A stretch of DNA of 64,000 nucleotides from Paenibacillus sp. JNUCC32 (GTDB lineage: Bacteria > Bacillota > Bacilli > Paenibacillales > Paenibacillaceae), in NCBI RefSeq assembly GCF_014863545.1, contig NZ_CP062260.1, positions 5,101,501-5,165,500 on the forward strand, in the 5' to 3' direction. A program made the translations under genes and the position numbers. This document shows, one piece after another, positions 35,558 through 44,971 of this stretch (its first letter is position 1; each line of letters begins with the position of its first letter). The notes under the pieces were generated by a model, which was not told the DNA's origin, ran no database searches, and worked only from the letters and a program-made list of their open reading frames with translations.

Positions 35558-37375
35558 ATGTTCTTCTCATTAAAAAGCCGTTTGATCGCCTTTATCGTCG
35601 CACTCTTCGTCCTCTCTTTCGGCACGCTCTCCCTCCTGCTGTTTACGGAATCGCGCACCGTGATCCGCTCCTACATCGAATCCTCGGCCCTTGAAAAGAT
35701 GGAGGAATACGGTTCCTACGTGGATATGGTCCAGATGCAGATTTATGACGTCGCTTCCCTGGTCTTTAACAGTGACACGGCCAAGAACTGGGATAACGCC
35801 ATCGGCGATCCGCTGCTGCCCGAAGGGGAGAAAATGCTGGCCAATCTTGCGATGAGCCGATTTCTGACCCAAGCGACCAACAGCTACACCAGTATCTCCG
35901 ACGTATCCATCTACCGGCGCAGCGGGCTTCGGGTCGGCGGCGAGAACCAAGTCGAAACCGACCCTGCCTTTTTGCGGGAATCGTGGTACACGAACTTCTT
36001 CGCGTCCGGAGACCGCTGGCTGCCAGCGCATACGGACCAGCATGAACGCGTCCGGGATCACGGCAATCCCGTCGTCAGCCTGCTGATGCCCATCGGGACC
36101 TTCCATCATGCCACGGCGCAAAACGTGATGAAGGTTAACGTCAGCGAGTCTTATTTTCTGGAGCCGCTCACCCGGATCCATTTGGCCAAGAACAGCACGA
36201 TTTTTCTGTTGAACGAGCAGGGAAGCCCGATTCTATCCCAGCAGGCGCATGAACTCGGCGCCGGAGCCCTATCGGAGATCGATCGCATTCGAAACGGCCC
36301 GCTGAAATCGGGCGTCGTCTATCTGACCAACGATGAGGGGCAGCGGGACATTCTGGTTTACAAGAAACTGGGGCGCACCGGCTGGATGCTGGCCGGCCTG
36401 GCGCCGGAGAAGGAGCTGTACTCCTCTCTTCACAAGCTTCAGAGCACGATTCTGGTGGTCACGGTCGTTCTGATCGTGGTCTCCCTGTTTGCCGCCGCAT
36501 GGCTCTCCTATGGCGTCACCAAGCCTTTAACGCGTCTGGTGCTGGCGATGAGGCAGGTGCAGCGCGGAGCCTTCGACCAGGCCGAGTCCGTTCTGCCTCC
36601 TGACAAAAACGTTAAGAGCGAGGTCAGTTACGTCATCTCCACCTTCCGCTATATGATCAGCCGTCTCCGGCAGCATATCCAGAACGAATTCGAGCTGAAG
36701 CTGCTCCGCCAGCAGGCGGAATATAAAGCGCTGCTCATGCAGATCAATCCCCACTTCATGTTTAACACCCTGGAGCTGGTGAGCAGTCTTGCCATGCAGC
36801 GCCGGACGGACGATACCGTGCAGGTGATCGAGGATCTGGGCAAAATGATGCGCTTCTCCATGAATACCAGCGACGACCGGGTCCCCCTAACCGAAGAACT
36901 GGCCTATGTCCGCCACTATATCTCCATTCTGCAAACCCGCTTCGGGCATAAACTCCACATCTCCATCCACGAGGAAGGCCGGCTGGATTCGCTGGTGATG
37001 ATCAAGTTCATTCTGCAGCCGCTGATCGAGAATGCGGTCAAATACAGCTTTCAGCATCAAACCACGGCACAGGTGGACATCCAAATCAGCAGGCAGGACA
37101 ACCGCCTGTTTCTCCGCGTCGCGGATAACGGTCCCGGCATGCCCTCCGAGATCATCCGCAAGCTCCAGGATCCCGCGGCGGCCTCCCAATTGGAGCCGAT
37201 CCTCCGAAGCGAGAGCTGGCACATTGGACTCGGCAACGTAATTGCTCGCTGCCGCTTGCATTACGGCGACTTATTTGCCGTTCATATTCGGAACGGGAGC
37301 GAAGCCGGCACATGCATCGAACTGATTCTACCGGTACAGGAGGAATATCATGTACAACGTATTGATCGCAGATGA
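35558..37375 (+). CDS. YesM-type sensor histidine kinase
   Basis: The protein has 605 residues. Membrane helices at about 10-32 and 290-315 flank an extracellular sensor domain; then come HAMP (TKPLTRLVLAMRQVQRGAFD), the phosphoacceptor region LLMQINPHFMFNTLELVSSLAM and an HATPase domain (KFILQPLIENAVKYSFQH, VADNGPGMPSE, HIGLGNVIARC). AAAGGAGGAAATGG places the start at the ATG at 35558 (MFFSLKSRLIAF); a longer frame to 35492 would run through the terminator. It overlaps the following YesN gene by 26 bases and is predicted to signal to it. Confidence 0.93.
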   Translation: MFFSLKSRLIAFIVALFVLSFGTLSLLLFTESRTVIRSYIESSALEKMEEYGSYVDMVQMQIYDVASLVFNSDTAKNWDNAIGDPLLPEGEKMLANLAMSRFLTQATNSYTSISDVSIYRRSGLRVGGENQVETDPAFLRESWYTNFFASGDRWLPAHTDQHERVRDHGNPVVSLLMPIGTFHHATAQNVMKVNVSESYFLEPLTRIHLAKNSTIFLLNEQGSPILSQQAHELGAGALSEIDRIRNGPLKSGVVYLTNDEGQRDILVYKKLGRTGWMLAGLAPEKELYSSLHKLQSTILVVTVVLIVVSLFAAAWLSYGVTKPLTRLVLAMRQVQRGAFDQAESVLPPDKNVKSEVSYVISTFRYMISRLRQHIQNEFELKLLRQQAEYKALLMQINPHFMFNTLELVSSLAMQRRTDDTVQVIEDLGKMMRFSMNTSDDRVPLTEELAYVRHYISILQTRFGHKLHISIHEEGRLDSLVMIKFILQPLIENAVKYSFQHQTTAQVDIQISRQDNRLFLRVADNGPGMPSEIIRKLQDPAAASQLEPILRSESWHIGLGNVIARCRLHYGDLFAVHIRNGSEAGTCIELILPVQEEYHVQRIDRR

Positions 37376-38948
37376 CGAGATCGAGGTTCGCGAAGGGCTG
37401 AAGCTGAAAGTCGACTGGGAAAGCATGGGCTTTGCCATTTCGGGGGAGGCCGGGAACGGCTTGGAAGCTGAAGAGCTCTTGAAATCCCATTCGTATGACC
37501 TGCTCATTACCGACATGAACATGCCTGTCATGGACGGCGTCCAGCTGCTGGACGTTTGCCGGAGCCACAATCCGACCATCCAGATCATCATCATTACAGG
37601 ATACGAGGATTTTCAATACGCCAGAGCGGGCGTCCGCAGCCAGGCCATGGACTACTTGTTGAAGCCCGTTGCCCGGGACGACCTGAAATCCGCCTTAAGC
37701 AAAATCAAACACGAATTGGATAAGAACCGCAAGGTACGGAACGACTCGGAAATGCTGCAGTGGCGGTTATCCCAGTATTACAAAGAAATGAAGGAACGCT
37801 TCCTGCTGGATCTCGTGCGCGGCAACCGCCTGCCCCCCGCCTCCATGCCGGAACGGATTCGACTGTTTCACCTGGAGGATTGGCAGGATGGCTGCGTGTG
37901 CTTCATCACCGCGGGCATGAGGGAATCCGGCATGCAGAAAGCACCCGCAGGCCGAGCGCCGGAGCAGCTCCGCCTTCCGTTTCAAATGGTCTGCCATGAA
38001 ATCGCCGAGTCTTATCCGGGCGGCGTTCAAGTGTTTCATGATGCAGCTCATCCCGGTATCATGCATTTCATTGCGCTTGACGGCATTCAGCATGCATTCG
38101 CGGATAAACTCGCCGCGCAGGCATCCTCGTATTTAACCGTGGAGGTGCAGGTAGGATTAGGGCTGCCCGTGTCGGGACTTGAGCGCTGGAAAGAGGGTTA
38201 TATCCACTCCCTCCTGGCCTGGAATCTGGCAGGACGCCAGCACGGACCGGATCAGGCACCCGTAACCGACCAAAGTCCGTTGCTGCCGGACGAAACAAGC
38301 CGCGCGCTTCATCGCTGCCTGATCCGGGGCGAATTGGAATCCTTCCGCAGCATCATCCGGAGGGAGCTGGGCGAGTCATTCCGGCTATCGCCTGCCCGCT
38401 TGGTACGGAGCCTTTTTCAAATCACGCTGATTATGGAATCCGCCGCTTTCGACAACATACGGCATTCACGGGGAGCGGGGCCTTTATGGATTTCACCCGA
38501 ATGGGTTTTATGGCTGGAGACTCCGGAGCAGGCGGAACGCCTGCTGATGCAGTGGGCACAGGATTTTGTTGACAACCTCCCAGAATCCGGAGACGGAGAC
38601 GCTACCCTGATTGAATCCGCCAAGCGGTATATCGAGGAAAATTATATGCAGGAATTATCGCTGACCTCGCTGGCCGAGCAGTATAACTACCACCCTACCT
38701 ACTTCTCGGAAATGTTCAAGGAAGGGGCTGGGGTCTCGTTCATCCAGTACGTTACGGAGGTTCGGATGAAACACGCCGTACGCCTGCTGCAGGAGACCCG
38801 ATTGACGGTATGGGACATAGCCGAGCTGACGGGTTTCTCTTCACCCGGCTATTTCAGCTCCAAATTCAAAAAAATGTTCAATCAAAGCCCTTCCGAGTTC
38901 CGACTGTCGCAATCCGAAAAAATCGAACACGATGATCCGAAGAAATGA
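37350..38948 (+). CDS. YesN-type response regulator with AraC DNA-binding domain
   Basis: The protein has 532 residues: a receiver (D8/D9, phosphoacceptor D55 in LLITDMNMPVMDG, lysine in DYLLKPVARDD), a long linker domain, and a C-terminal AraC domain (about 420-520: LSLTSLAEQYNYHPTYFSEMFKEGAGVSFIQYV and VWDIAELTGFSSPGYFSSKFKKMFNQSPSEFR). AGGAGGAATATC precedes the ATG, which lies inside the end of the kinase gene. It probably activates the importer and glycosidase genes that follow after a 122-base gap with a cre-like site. Confidence 0.93.
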   Translation: MYNVLIADDEIEVREGLKLKVDWESMGFAISGEAGNGLEAEELLKSHSYDLLITDMNMPVMDGVQLLDVCRSHNPTIQIIIITGYEDFQYARAGVRSQAMDYLLKPVARDDLKSALSKIKHELDKNRKVRNDSEMLQWRLSQYYKEMKERFLLDLVRGNRLPPASMPERIRLFHLEDWQDGCVCFITAGMRESGMQKAPAGRAPEQLRLPFQMVCHEIAESYPGGVQVFHDAAHPGIMHFIALDGIQHAFADKLAAQASSYLTVEVQVGLGLPVSGLERWKEGYIHSLLAWNLAGRQHGPDQAPVTDQSPLLPDETSRALHRCLIRGELESFRSIIRRELGESFRLSPARLVRSLFQITLIMESAAFDNIRHSRGAGPLWISPEWVLWLETPEQAERLLMQWAQDFVDNLPESGDGDATLIESAKRYIEENYMQELSLTSLAEQYNYHPTYFSEMFKEGAGVSFIQYVTEVRMKHAVRLLQETRLTVWDIAELTGFSSPGYFSSKFKKMFNQSPSEFRLSQSEKIEHDDPKK

Positions 38949-39008
38949 GATTCCGCCCTCTCTCCTCCCCCGGTATGATGTGTTTACCGGGCGCACCGAC
39001 ATACCGAT

Positions 39009-39022
39009 TGTAAGCGCTTCAG
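39009..39022. promoter_or_regulatory. cre-like (CcpA) site
   Basis: TGTAAGCGCTTCAG keeps the first eleven positions of the cre consensus exactly, but the final three differ. It lies 49 bases before the permease start. Confidence 0.5.
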
Positions 39023-39070
39023 GCCGTCAGGTAACCGCCCCTGCTCATTCATCCTGAAGGGAGGCACATT

Positions 39071-39985
39071 ATGAGAAAGCTGTCCAAGCCCTTATACGGC
39101 CAGCAGAATAAGACAGCCTACTTGTTTCTTCTGCCTTGGCTCATCGGCTTCTTCTGTCTGACGCTGGGGCCGATGATCGCATCGCTGTACTTGTCCATGA
39201 CCAAATTCAACCTGCTGTCATCGCCGACTTGGACGGGACTCAGCAACTATGTCCAGATTTTTACCGAAGACGATACGTTTCAACGATCCTTGTGGCTAAC
39301 GTTCTACTATGTGTTCTTGTCCGTGCCGCTGAGACTTGCGTTCGCGCTGCTGATCGCCATGGCCTTGAACAAGGGCATCCGCGGACTCGGCATTTACCGG
39401 ACCGTTTATTACATCCCCTCTCTATTGGGAGGCAGCGTTGCCATTGCCATCGTCTGGCGCCAAATCTTTGACGGCAGCGGGCTGGTCAATCAGTTCCTCG
39501 GCTGGTTCGGCATCACGGGCCCCTCGTGGATCGCCCACCCCGACTATGTGGTGTATACGATTATCACGCTGTCCGTCTGGCAGTTCGGATCGGCCATGGT
39601 CATCTTCCTTGCCGGTCTGAAACAGATTCCGACTGATTTATATGAAGCATCAGGCGTAGACGGTGCCGGAAAGATCCGTCAATTCTTCGGCATCACGCTG
39701 CCGATGCTGTCACCCGTTATCTTTTTCAATCTGATCATGAGCATGATCAATTCGTTCCAAGCCTTCACGCCGGCCTACGTCATCGGGGACGGGCGGGGAG
39801 GACCGCTCGACGCAACGATGTTCTACACCTTGTACCTGTATCTGAAAGGCTTCTCGTTCTTCGATATGGGTTATGCCTCGGCACTGGCATGGATCATGCT
39901 GGTCATCATCGGGGTGTTCACCGGAATCGTTTTTCTTACATCAAAATTCTGGGTCTTCTACGGGGATAACCAGGAAGGGAGGTAA
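39071..39985 (+). CDS. Sugar ABC importer permease, MalF type
   Basis: The protein has 304 residues with six membrane helices (first: AYLFLLPWLIGFFCLTLGPMIASLYLS). The EAA loop is LYEASGVDGAGKIRQFFGITLPMLSP. GAAGGGAGGCACATT precedes the ATG. It is the first structural gene after the YesM/YesN pair, and unlike the other loci here, the permeases come before the binding protein. It partners with the next permease. Confidence 0.92.
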   Translation: MRKLSKPLYGQQNKTAYLFLLPWLIGFFCLTLGPMIASLYLSMTKFNLLSSPTWTGLSNYVQIFTEDDTFQRSLWLTFYYVFLSVPLRLAFALLIAMALNKGIRGLGIYRTVYYIPSLLGGSVAIAIVWRQIFDGSGLVNQFLGWFGITGPSWIAHPDYVVYTIITLSVWQFGSAMVIFLAGLKQIPTDLYEASGVDGAGKIRQFFGITLPMLSPVIFFNLIMSMINSFQAFTPAYVIGDGRGGPLDATMFYTLYLYLKGFSFFDMGYASALAWIMLVIIGVFTGIVFLTSKFWVFYGDNQEGR

Positions 39986-39990
39986 TGGAT

Positions 39991-40830
39991 ATGCCGCTTA
40001 AGCGACAACTGGTTCAAGCCGGGAGGCATGCCGCCATTATCCTCCTCGGCCTGCTCATGCTGTATCCGGTGCTGTGGCTCGTCTTCAGCTCGTTTAAACC
40101 GAATCATCTTATCTTCACCAACAGCAGCCTCATTCCGACTGCCTTCACGCTGGATCATTACGTGAACGGCTGGAGCGGGCTCCAGGGCATTTCCTTCGGC
40201 CGATTCTTCGGCAACTCCGTGCTGATCTCGGTCATGAGCGTCATCGGGAACATCGTCTCCTGTTCCCTGGCAGCCTACGCCTTCTCCCGATTGAAGTTCA
40301 AATTCAAAGGCCTGTGGTTCAGCATCATGCTGGTGACGATTATGCTGCCTTACCACGTAACGCTCGTGCCTCAATACATTCTGTATAACGAGCTTCATTG
40401 GATCAATACGTATTTCCCGCTCATCCTGCCCAAATGGCTGGCGCATGACTCTTTCTTCATTCTGCTGATGGTTCAGTTCATCCGCGGCATTCCGCGGGAG
40501 CTGGACGAGAGCGCGACCATCGACGGCTGCGGACAATCGCAGATCTTCTTCCGCATCGTGGTGCCGCTTCTCGTCCCTGCGCTGATTACGACGGCCATCT
40601 TCACCTTCATCTGGAGCTGGGACGACTTCTTCAGCCAGATGATTTATTTAAGCAAGATTGATTTGTTCACTGTACAGCTTGGGATCCGATCCCTGTTCGA
40701 TCCCTCGGGGCAATCGGATTGGGGGGCGCTGCTCGCCATGTCCACGCTATCGCTGCTGCCTGTGACGATCATTTTTCTGGTGTTTCAACGGTATTTTCTC
40801 GAAGGCATTGCCACGACCGGCCTGAAGTAG
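39991..40830 (+). CDS. Sugar ABC importer permease, MalG type
   Basis: The protein has 279 residues with six helices (first: AIILLGLLMLYPVLWLVFSSF). The EAA loop is LDESATIDGCGQSQIFFRIVVPLLVP, with ESA in place of EAA; the C-terminus ends RYFLEGIATTGLK. GGGAGG supports the ATG at 39991 (spacing about eight); ATG at 39985, overlapping the previous stop, is possible. It forms the channel with the preceding permease. Confidence 0.91.
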   Translation: MPLKRQLVQAGRHAAIILLGLLMLYPVLWLVFSSFKPNHLIFTNSSLIPTAFTLDHYVNGWSGLQGISFGRFFGNSVLISVMSVIGNIVSCSLAAYAFSRLKFKFKGLWFSIMLVTIMLPYHVTLVPQYILYNELHWINTYFPLILPKWLAHDSFFILLMVQFIRGIPRELDESATIDGCGQSQIFFRIVVPLLVPALITTAIFTFIWSWDDFFSQMIYLSKIDLFTVQLGIRSLFDPSGQSDWGALLAMSTLSLLPVTIIFLVFQRYFLEGIATTGLK

Positions 40831-40904
40831 CCTCAGAAGCTGCCTGCCGACGTGCGAGGGCGTGCTGCAAATGAACCAATTATGATTAGACTGGGGGATT
40901 ATCC

Positions 40905-42221
40905 ATGTTGAAGAAATGTTTCGTTGGCATGTTGGCTTCGCTCCTATTATTCGTCACCGCCTGTTCCGGAACGGATCACACGGGAGAAGGCGGGAATGCG
41001 GACGCAGGGGCCGAGCCGAGCGGCCAAGTCGAGCTGCGCATGATGTGGTGGGGCGACCAGAAACGGGCCGATATTACGAACGAAGCCCTGAAGGTGTTCC
41101 AGAACAAACATCCGAACATCAAAATCGTCGGCGAATTCTCGCCTTCCTCCGGATATTTCGATAAGCTGAACACCCAGCTCGCTTCCGGCACCGCGCCGGA
41201 TATCTTCTTCCTGGGCGGAAACGTCGTGGACTATGCCAAAAAAGATGTGCTGCTGAACCTGGATCCGTATGTCGGCAGCGAACTGAAGCTGGACGGCATG
41301 GATGCCACCATGGTGGAATACGGCCGCCTGGATGGAAAGCTGCAGCATATTTCGGCCGGCGCAAACGCCCGGGGAATCGTCATCAACAAGGCACTGTTCG
41401 AAAAGGCAGGCATTCCTCTGCCGGAGCAGGATTGGGATTGGGAGGACTTTGCCGCCGTCAGCAAAGAATTGTCCGATAAGCTTGGCGACGGCGTATACGG
41501 TACCTATAATTTCACCGTCGACGGAATGGATATCTTTCTGAAGCAGCGCGGAAAACAGCTGTATGATATGGAGAACGGAAAGCTCGGCTTCGCGAAGGAA
41601 GACATTCAGGAATGGTTCGAGTATTGGGAACAGGCTTCGAAGGCCGGCGGTGTCGTTACGCCTGAACTTCAGGTGTCCAATCCGCACGATGATACCAGCA
41701 AATCCTTGTTGATTACGGGTAAAGCCGCCATGAGCCTCCTCCCTTCCAATCAGCTGGCCGCATTCCAGAGCCTGACGGAAGATCCGCTCATCCTACATCC
41801 GGTACCTAGAGGTCCGAAGGGTACGGGCGTGGTATTCGAGTCCAGCCAAGGACTATCCGGATATGCCAACACCAAGCATCCGAAGGAAGTCGCCACGCTC
41901 ATGGACTTCTGGATCAACGATCCCGAAGCGGCCAAAATCCTCGGCAACGACCGCGGCGTGCCGGTGACGGAAGCCAACCGCAACCTTCTCCAGGAGGAAG
42001 CGGGTCCTGTGGAAGAGATTGTGTACAATTATACGAGCCTCGTATCGGAAGCCACGAAGACCGAGCCTTTTGACGTGAGTTATAATCCGCCGGGATTCGC
42101 CGAGTTCTCCAAGCTGGCCCAGACGACGACCCAGGAGATCGGTTTCGGCCGGAAAAACGTCGAGCAGGCCGTTGCGGACTTCTACAACGGCACCGTGCGC
42201 ATATTTGAATCGAATCAATAA
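40905..42221 (+). CDS. Sugar-binding lipoprotein of a CUT1 ABC importer
   Basis: The protein has 438 residues, with lipoprotein signal MLKKCFVGMLASLLLFVTAC (lipobox VTAC) and a family-1 solute-binding domain: MMWWGDQKRADITNEALKVFQNKHPNI, GTAPDIFFLGGNVVDYAKKDVLLNLDPYV and GAEARGIVINKALF-type region (here NARGIVINKALFEKAGIPLP). GGGGGATTATCC precedes the ATG. It supplies the two permeases just upstream. The glycosidases that follow suggest a plant-type oligosaccharide as ligand (inference). Confidence 0.92.
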   Translation: MLKKCFVGMLASLLLFVTACSGTDHTGEGGNADAGAEPSGQVELRMMWWGDQKRADITNEALKVFQNKHPNIKIVGEFSPSSGYFDKLNTQLASGTAPDIFFLGGNVVDYAKKDVLLNLDPYVGSELKLDGMDATMVEYGRLDGKLQHISAGANARGIVINKALFEKAGIPLPEQDWDWEDFAAVSKELSDKLGDGVYGTYNFTVDGMDIFLKQRGKQLYDMENGKLGFAKEDIQEWFEYWEQASKAGGVVTPELQVSNPHDDTSKSLLITGKAAMSLLPSNQLAAFQSLTEDPLILHPVPRGPKGTGVVFESSQGLSGYANTKHPKEVATLMDFWINDPEAAKILGNDRGVPVTEANRNLLQEEAGPVEEIVYNYTSLVSEATKTEPFDVSYNPPGFAEFSKLAQTTTQEIGFGRKNVEQAVADFYNGTVRIFESNQ

Positions 42222-42242
42222 CAAGCTTTCAAGGAGGCGGAC

Positions 42243-43889
42243 ATGACAGAAGCTATGCTGGACCGGCTGCGCCGGATTTCGATACCGGATCGGGCGCAGC
42301 CGGGCAAACCGGAAGACCGGAAGCTGCTGCAGGAGTGGCAGGCGACAGGCGTCCGATTCGCGGCATCGGGCGGACGGCTGGAAACGGCTTATTATACTGC
42401 GCTGGAGAAGCTGCTGGCCTGCATCGTGCCGATGAACGGCACCGATCCGATTCTGCAGGAGGGCGGTATCTATCTCGGCTGCTGGCTGGAGAGCACCGGC
42501 ACCATCAATGCGGAGCTGCTATCGCGACTGATTCCCTCGGTCTCTGAAACAACCTACCTCGCCTTTGCCGATCAGCAAAGAGAGGATGGGCTGCTCCCTT
42601 ATAAACTGACGGAGAACGGCCCTTCGTTCCGCCAGATCCAGCTCGTCACGCCCCTGGCGCGCTGCGTCTGGAACCACTATGAGCTTCATGGAAGGGACCT
42701 CTCCTTCCTGAAGACCATGTACCAAGCCATGTCGCGTTACGACGATTGGATCGCGCGTTACCGCAACACCCGGGGGACCGGCTGCGTGGAGGCTTTCAGT
42801 ACCTTTGATACCGGGCATGATCTGTCGCCCAGGTTCTGGCATGTTCCGGACACGCCCTATCGGAACGATGCCGCAGCCTTCCACCCGAACTCCCCGGTTC
42901 TGCCCTTCCTGGCACCGGATTTGACGGCCAACATCTACTGTCAGCGCATGTATTTGGCCCGCATGGCCGAAGAACTCGGCGAATCCGGAGCCGATTGGAG
43001 GGCCAAAGCCGAAGCCAGCCTGGACAGCCTCTTCCGTTACTGTTATGACGAAGACGATCAATTCTTCTATGACCGGGATCGGAACGACGAGCTGGTCTGG
43101 GTCCAATCCGACGTGCTGCTGCGCGTGATGGCCTGCGAGGTGGGCGACGACGAGCTGTTTGGCAACATGCTGCGGCGGTATTTGCTGAATACCGGCAAAT
43201 TCTTCGCCAAATATCCGTTTACGTCCATGGCGATGGACGATCCGCGGTTCGATCCGTCCTCCGCTTACAACAGCTGGGGCGGGCCGTCCAATTTCCTGAG
43301 CTTGATCCGGGCGCCGCATGCCTTTGAACATCACCACCGCTATGTCGAGCTGACCTGGGTGCTGCAGCCGATTCTGTCCGCCTTGTCCAAGGCGAAGCGC
43401 TTCCCGCAAACCTTGAGCCCTTGGACAGGTGCAGAGGGCTTTACCGAGGCGTATTCCCCCTCCATTCTGTGCCTGCTGGATTACGTGGAACGGCTCTGCG
43501 GCATCATGCCGATCGGATCGGATCGCCTGTGGTTTACGGGATTGCTTCCGGTCGATATGGACCATGGGGAAGAAGTCGCCGGCAACACGGCCTATAGCCG
43601 AACCGTGAACGGGCTGCACTACGAACTGGTGAATACCCCGGACAACGTCACCGTATACCGGGAAGGCCGCGTTCATATTCAAGGGCCCGCCGGGATTCGG
43701 CTGGTCACGGACCGCAGCGGACAATTGGAGGGCGTGATCGGCATGAGCGCGCGAACCATTGAAGGCGAGCTCCGCTATCAAGGCACATCCATTCCGATCC
43801 GGATCAAAGGCAATGAAATGCAGCAGTATTCAGACGGAGATTTGAAGACGGAGAGGGATATCGGCATCATCTATCCTAGCTATCGTTAA
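42243..43889 (+). CDS. (alpha/alpha)6-barrel glycoside hydrolase-like protein
   Basis: The protein has 548 residues without signal peptide. The helical repeats and motifs EGGIYLGCWLESTGTINAELLSRLIPSVSE, QREDGLLPYKLTENGP, EAFSTFDTGHDLSPRFW and SSAYNSWGGPSNFLSLIRAPHAFEHH resemble the six-hairpin glycosidases (MGH1/GH63/trehalase-like group). Acidic residues in these loops could be catalytic, but I cannot name a GH family with confidence. A small beta domain closes the C-terminus. AAGGAGGCGGAC precedes the ATG. It is 21 bases behind the binding-protein gene and 23 before the GH43 gene, so it belongs to the same uptake operon and acts in the cytoplasm. Confidence 0.8.
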   Translation: MTEAMLDRLRRISIPDRAQPGKPEDRKLLQEWQATGVRFAASGGRLETAYYTALEKLLACIVPMNGTDPILQEGGIYLGCWLESTGTINAELLSRLIPSVSETTYLAFADQQREDGLLPYKLTENGPSFRQIQLVTPLARCVWNHYELHGRDLSFLKTMYQAMSRYDDWIARYRNTRGTGCVEAFSTFDTGHDLSPRFWHVPDTPYRNDAAAFHPNSPVLPFLAPDLTANIYCQRMYLARMAEELGESGADWRAKAEASLDSLFRYCYDEDDQFFYDRDRNDELVWVQSDVLLRVMACEVGDDELFGNMLRRYLLNTGKFFAKYPFTSMAMDDPRFDPSSAYNSWGGPSNFLSLIRAPHAFEHHHRYVELTWVLQPILSALSKAKRFPQTLSPWTGAEGFTEAYSPSILCLLDYVERLCGIMPIGSDRLWFTGLLPVDMDHGEEVAGNTAYSRTVNGLHYELVNTPDNVTVYREGRVHIQGPAGIRLVTDRSGQLEGVIGMSARTIEGELRYQGTSIPIRIKGNEMQQYSDGDLKTERDIGIIYPSYR

Positions 43890-43912
43890 TTGAAGGAGGT
43901 GAACGCTTAAGC

Positions 43913-44824
43913 GTGAAAACTGCAGACATTCAGCTTCGGGACCCCTACGTACTGCCTGACCCGACACAGCGAATATACTACATGTACGGCAGCACCGACA
44001 AAAATATATGGAAGGAAGGAAACGGCTTCGATGTCTATATCAGTCGGGATCTAATCGATTGGGAAGGCCCTTATCCGGTCTTTCGCAAACCGGACGGTTT
44101 CTTCGCGGACGTGAACTTCTGGGCACCCGAAGTCTACTATTACCACGGGCGTTACATCATGTTTGCCACCTTCCGCCGAAAAGATAACGATCTGCTGGGC
44201 ACTGCGGTGCTGTCGGCTGAGCAGCCGACAGGGCCCTTCTCCCTCTATAGCGATGGGCCCGTGACCCCTGTCGACTGGAGTTCCCTGGATGGTACGCTGC
44301 ATATCGACGAAACGGATCGGCCGTGGATGGTGTTCTGCCACGAGTGGCAGCAGGTCGGCGACGGCGAGATTTGCGCCATGCGCCTGAGTCCCGATCTCAC
44401 GGAGGCCGCCTCGGAGCCCGTGACCCTGTTCCGAGCCTCTGAAGCCGCTTGGGCCACGCCGTTCCACTCGCCCCGCTTTCCCGGATCGGGCAATTATGTG
44501 ACGGACGGCCCGTTTCTGTTTCGGACAACATCGGGGAGTCTGCTCCTATTATGGGCCAGCTTTGTGGATGGCCGATACGCGCTCGGCGTTGCCAAGTCGC
44601 CAACCGGCAAGCTGACGGGTCCCTGGCTTCAAGAGCCCGAACCCTTATATTCCAGCGACGGCGGGCACGGCATGGTGTTCCGTACCTGGAACGGCCAGCT
44701 GATGCTGACCGTGCATACCCCGAACCGCACGCCGGATGAACGGCCGACCTTCATTCCCGTCGCGGAGGACGGTGATAGCATCAAGGTGGATGGGATGTAT
44801 CGGACAACGCGTATGCCCAAGTAA
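43913..44824 (+). CDS. GH43-like five-bladed propeller glycosidase
   Basis: The protein has 303 residues and no signal peptide. The GH43 pattern is visible: LRDPYVL (base D10), FADVNFWAPEVYYYHGRYIMFAT, and SSLDGTLHIDE (pKa-modulating D126), with the usual five beta-sheet repeats. At the position where many GH43 enzymes have EGP as the acid motif this protein reads TDGPFLF (D198). It should remove arabinose, xylose or a related sugar from imported oligosaccharides. The start is GTG at 43913; GAAGGAGG is about 13 bases away, so the start is less certain than others. A terminator follows. Confidence 0.83.
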   Translation: MKTADIQLRDPYVLPDPTQRIYYMYGSTDKNIWKEGNGFDVYISRDLIDWEGPYPVFRKPDGFFADVNFWAPEVYYYHGRYIMFATFRRKDNDLLGTAVLSAEQPTGPFSLYSDGPVTPVDWSSLDGTLHIDETDRPWMVFCHEWQQVGDGEICAMRLSPDLTEAASEPVTLFRASEAAWATPFHSPRFPGSGNYVTDGPFLFRTTSGSLLLLWASFVDGRYALGVAKSPTGKLTGPWLQEPEPLYSSDGGHGMVFRTWNGQLMLTVHTPNRTPDERPTFIPVAEDGDSIKVDGMYRTTRMPK

Positions 44825-44834
44825 AATCCATATT

Positions 44835-44875
44835 AAAAAGGCCGCTCTCCATGAAGATGGCAGAGCGGCCTTTTT
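44835..44875 (+). terminator. Terminator of the second saccharide operon
   Basis: AAAAAGGCCGCTCT and AGAGCGGCCTTTTT form a perfect 14-bp stem with a T-run. Confidence 0.93.
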
Positions 44876-44932
44876 AATAGTTTTTTTGCATTCCTAAGCT
44901 ATGCTTTGCTTTGATGTGCAGTACAAACAAAA

Positions 44933-44956
44933 GGAAGCCGTACGCATACGGCCTCC
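44933..44956 (-). terminator. Terminator of the dehydrogenase/isomerase operon
   Basis: GGAAGCCGTA and TACGGCCTCC pair with one wobble; the minus strand continues CTTTTGTTT. Confidence 0.75.
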
Positions 44957-44971
44957 CTCTACTCTCATTTA

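Noticed and set aside
42519..43781. Long minus-strand frame (420 codons) over the six-hairpin glycosidase
   Set aside because: Antisense to a gene with good start, spacing and operon context; no motif in the translation.
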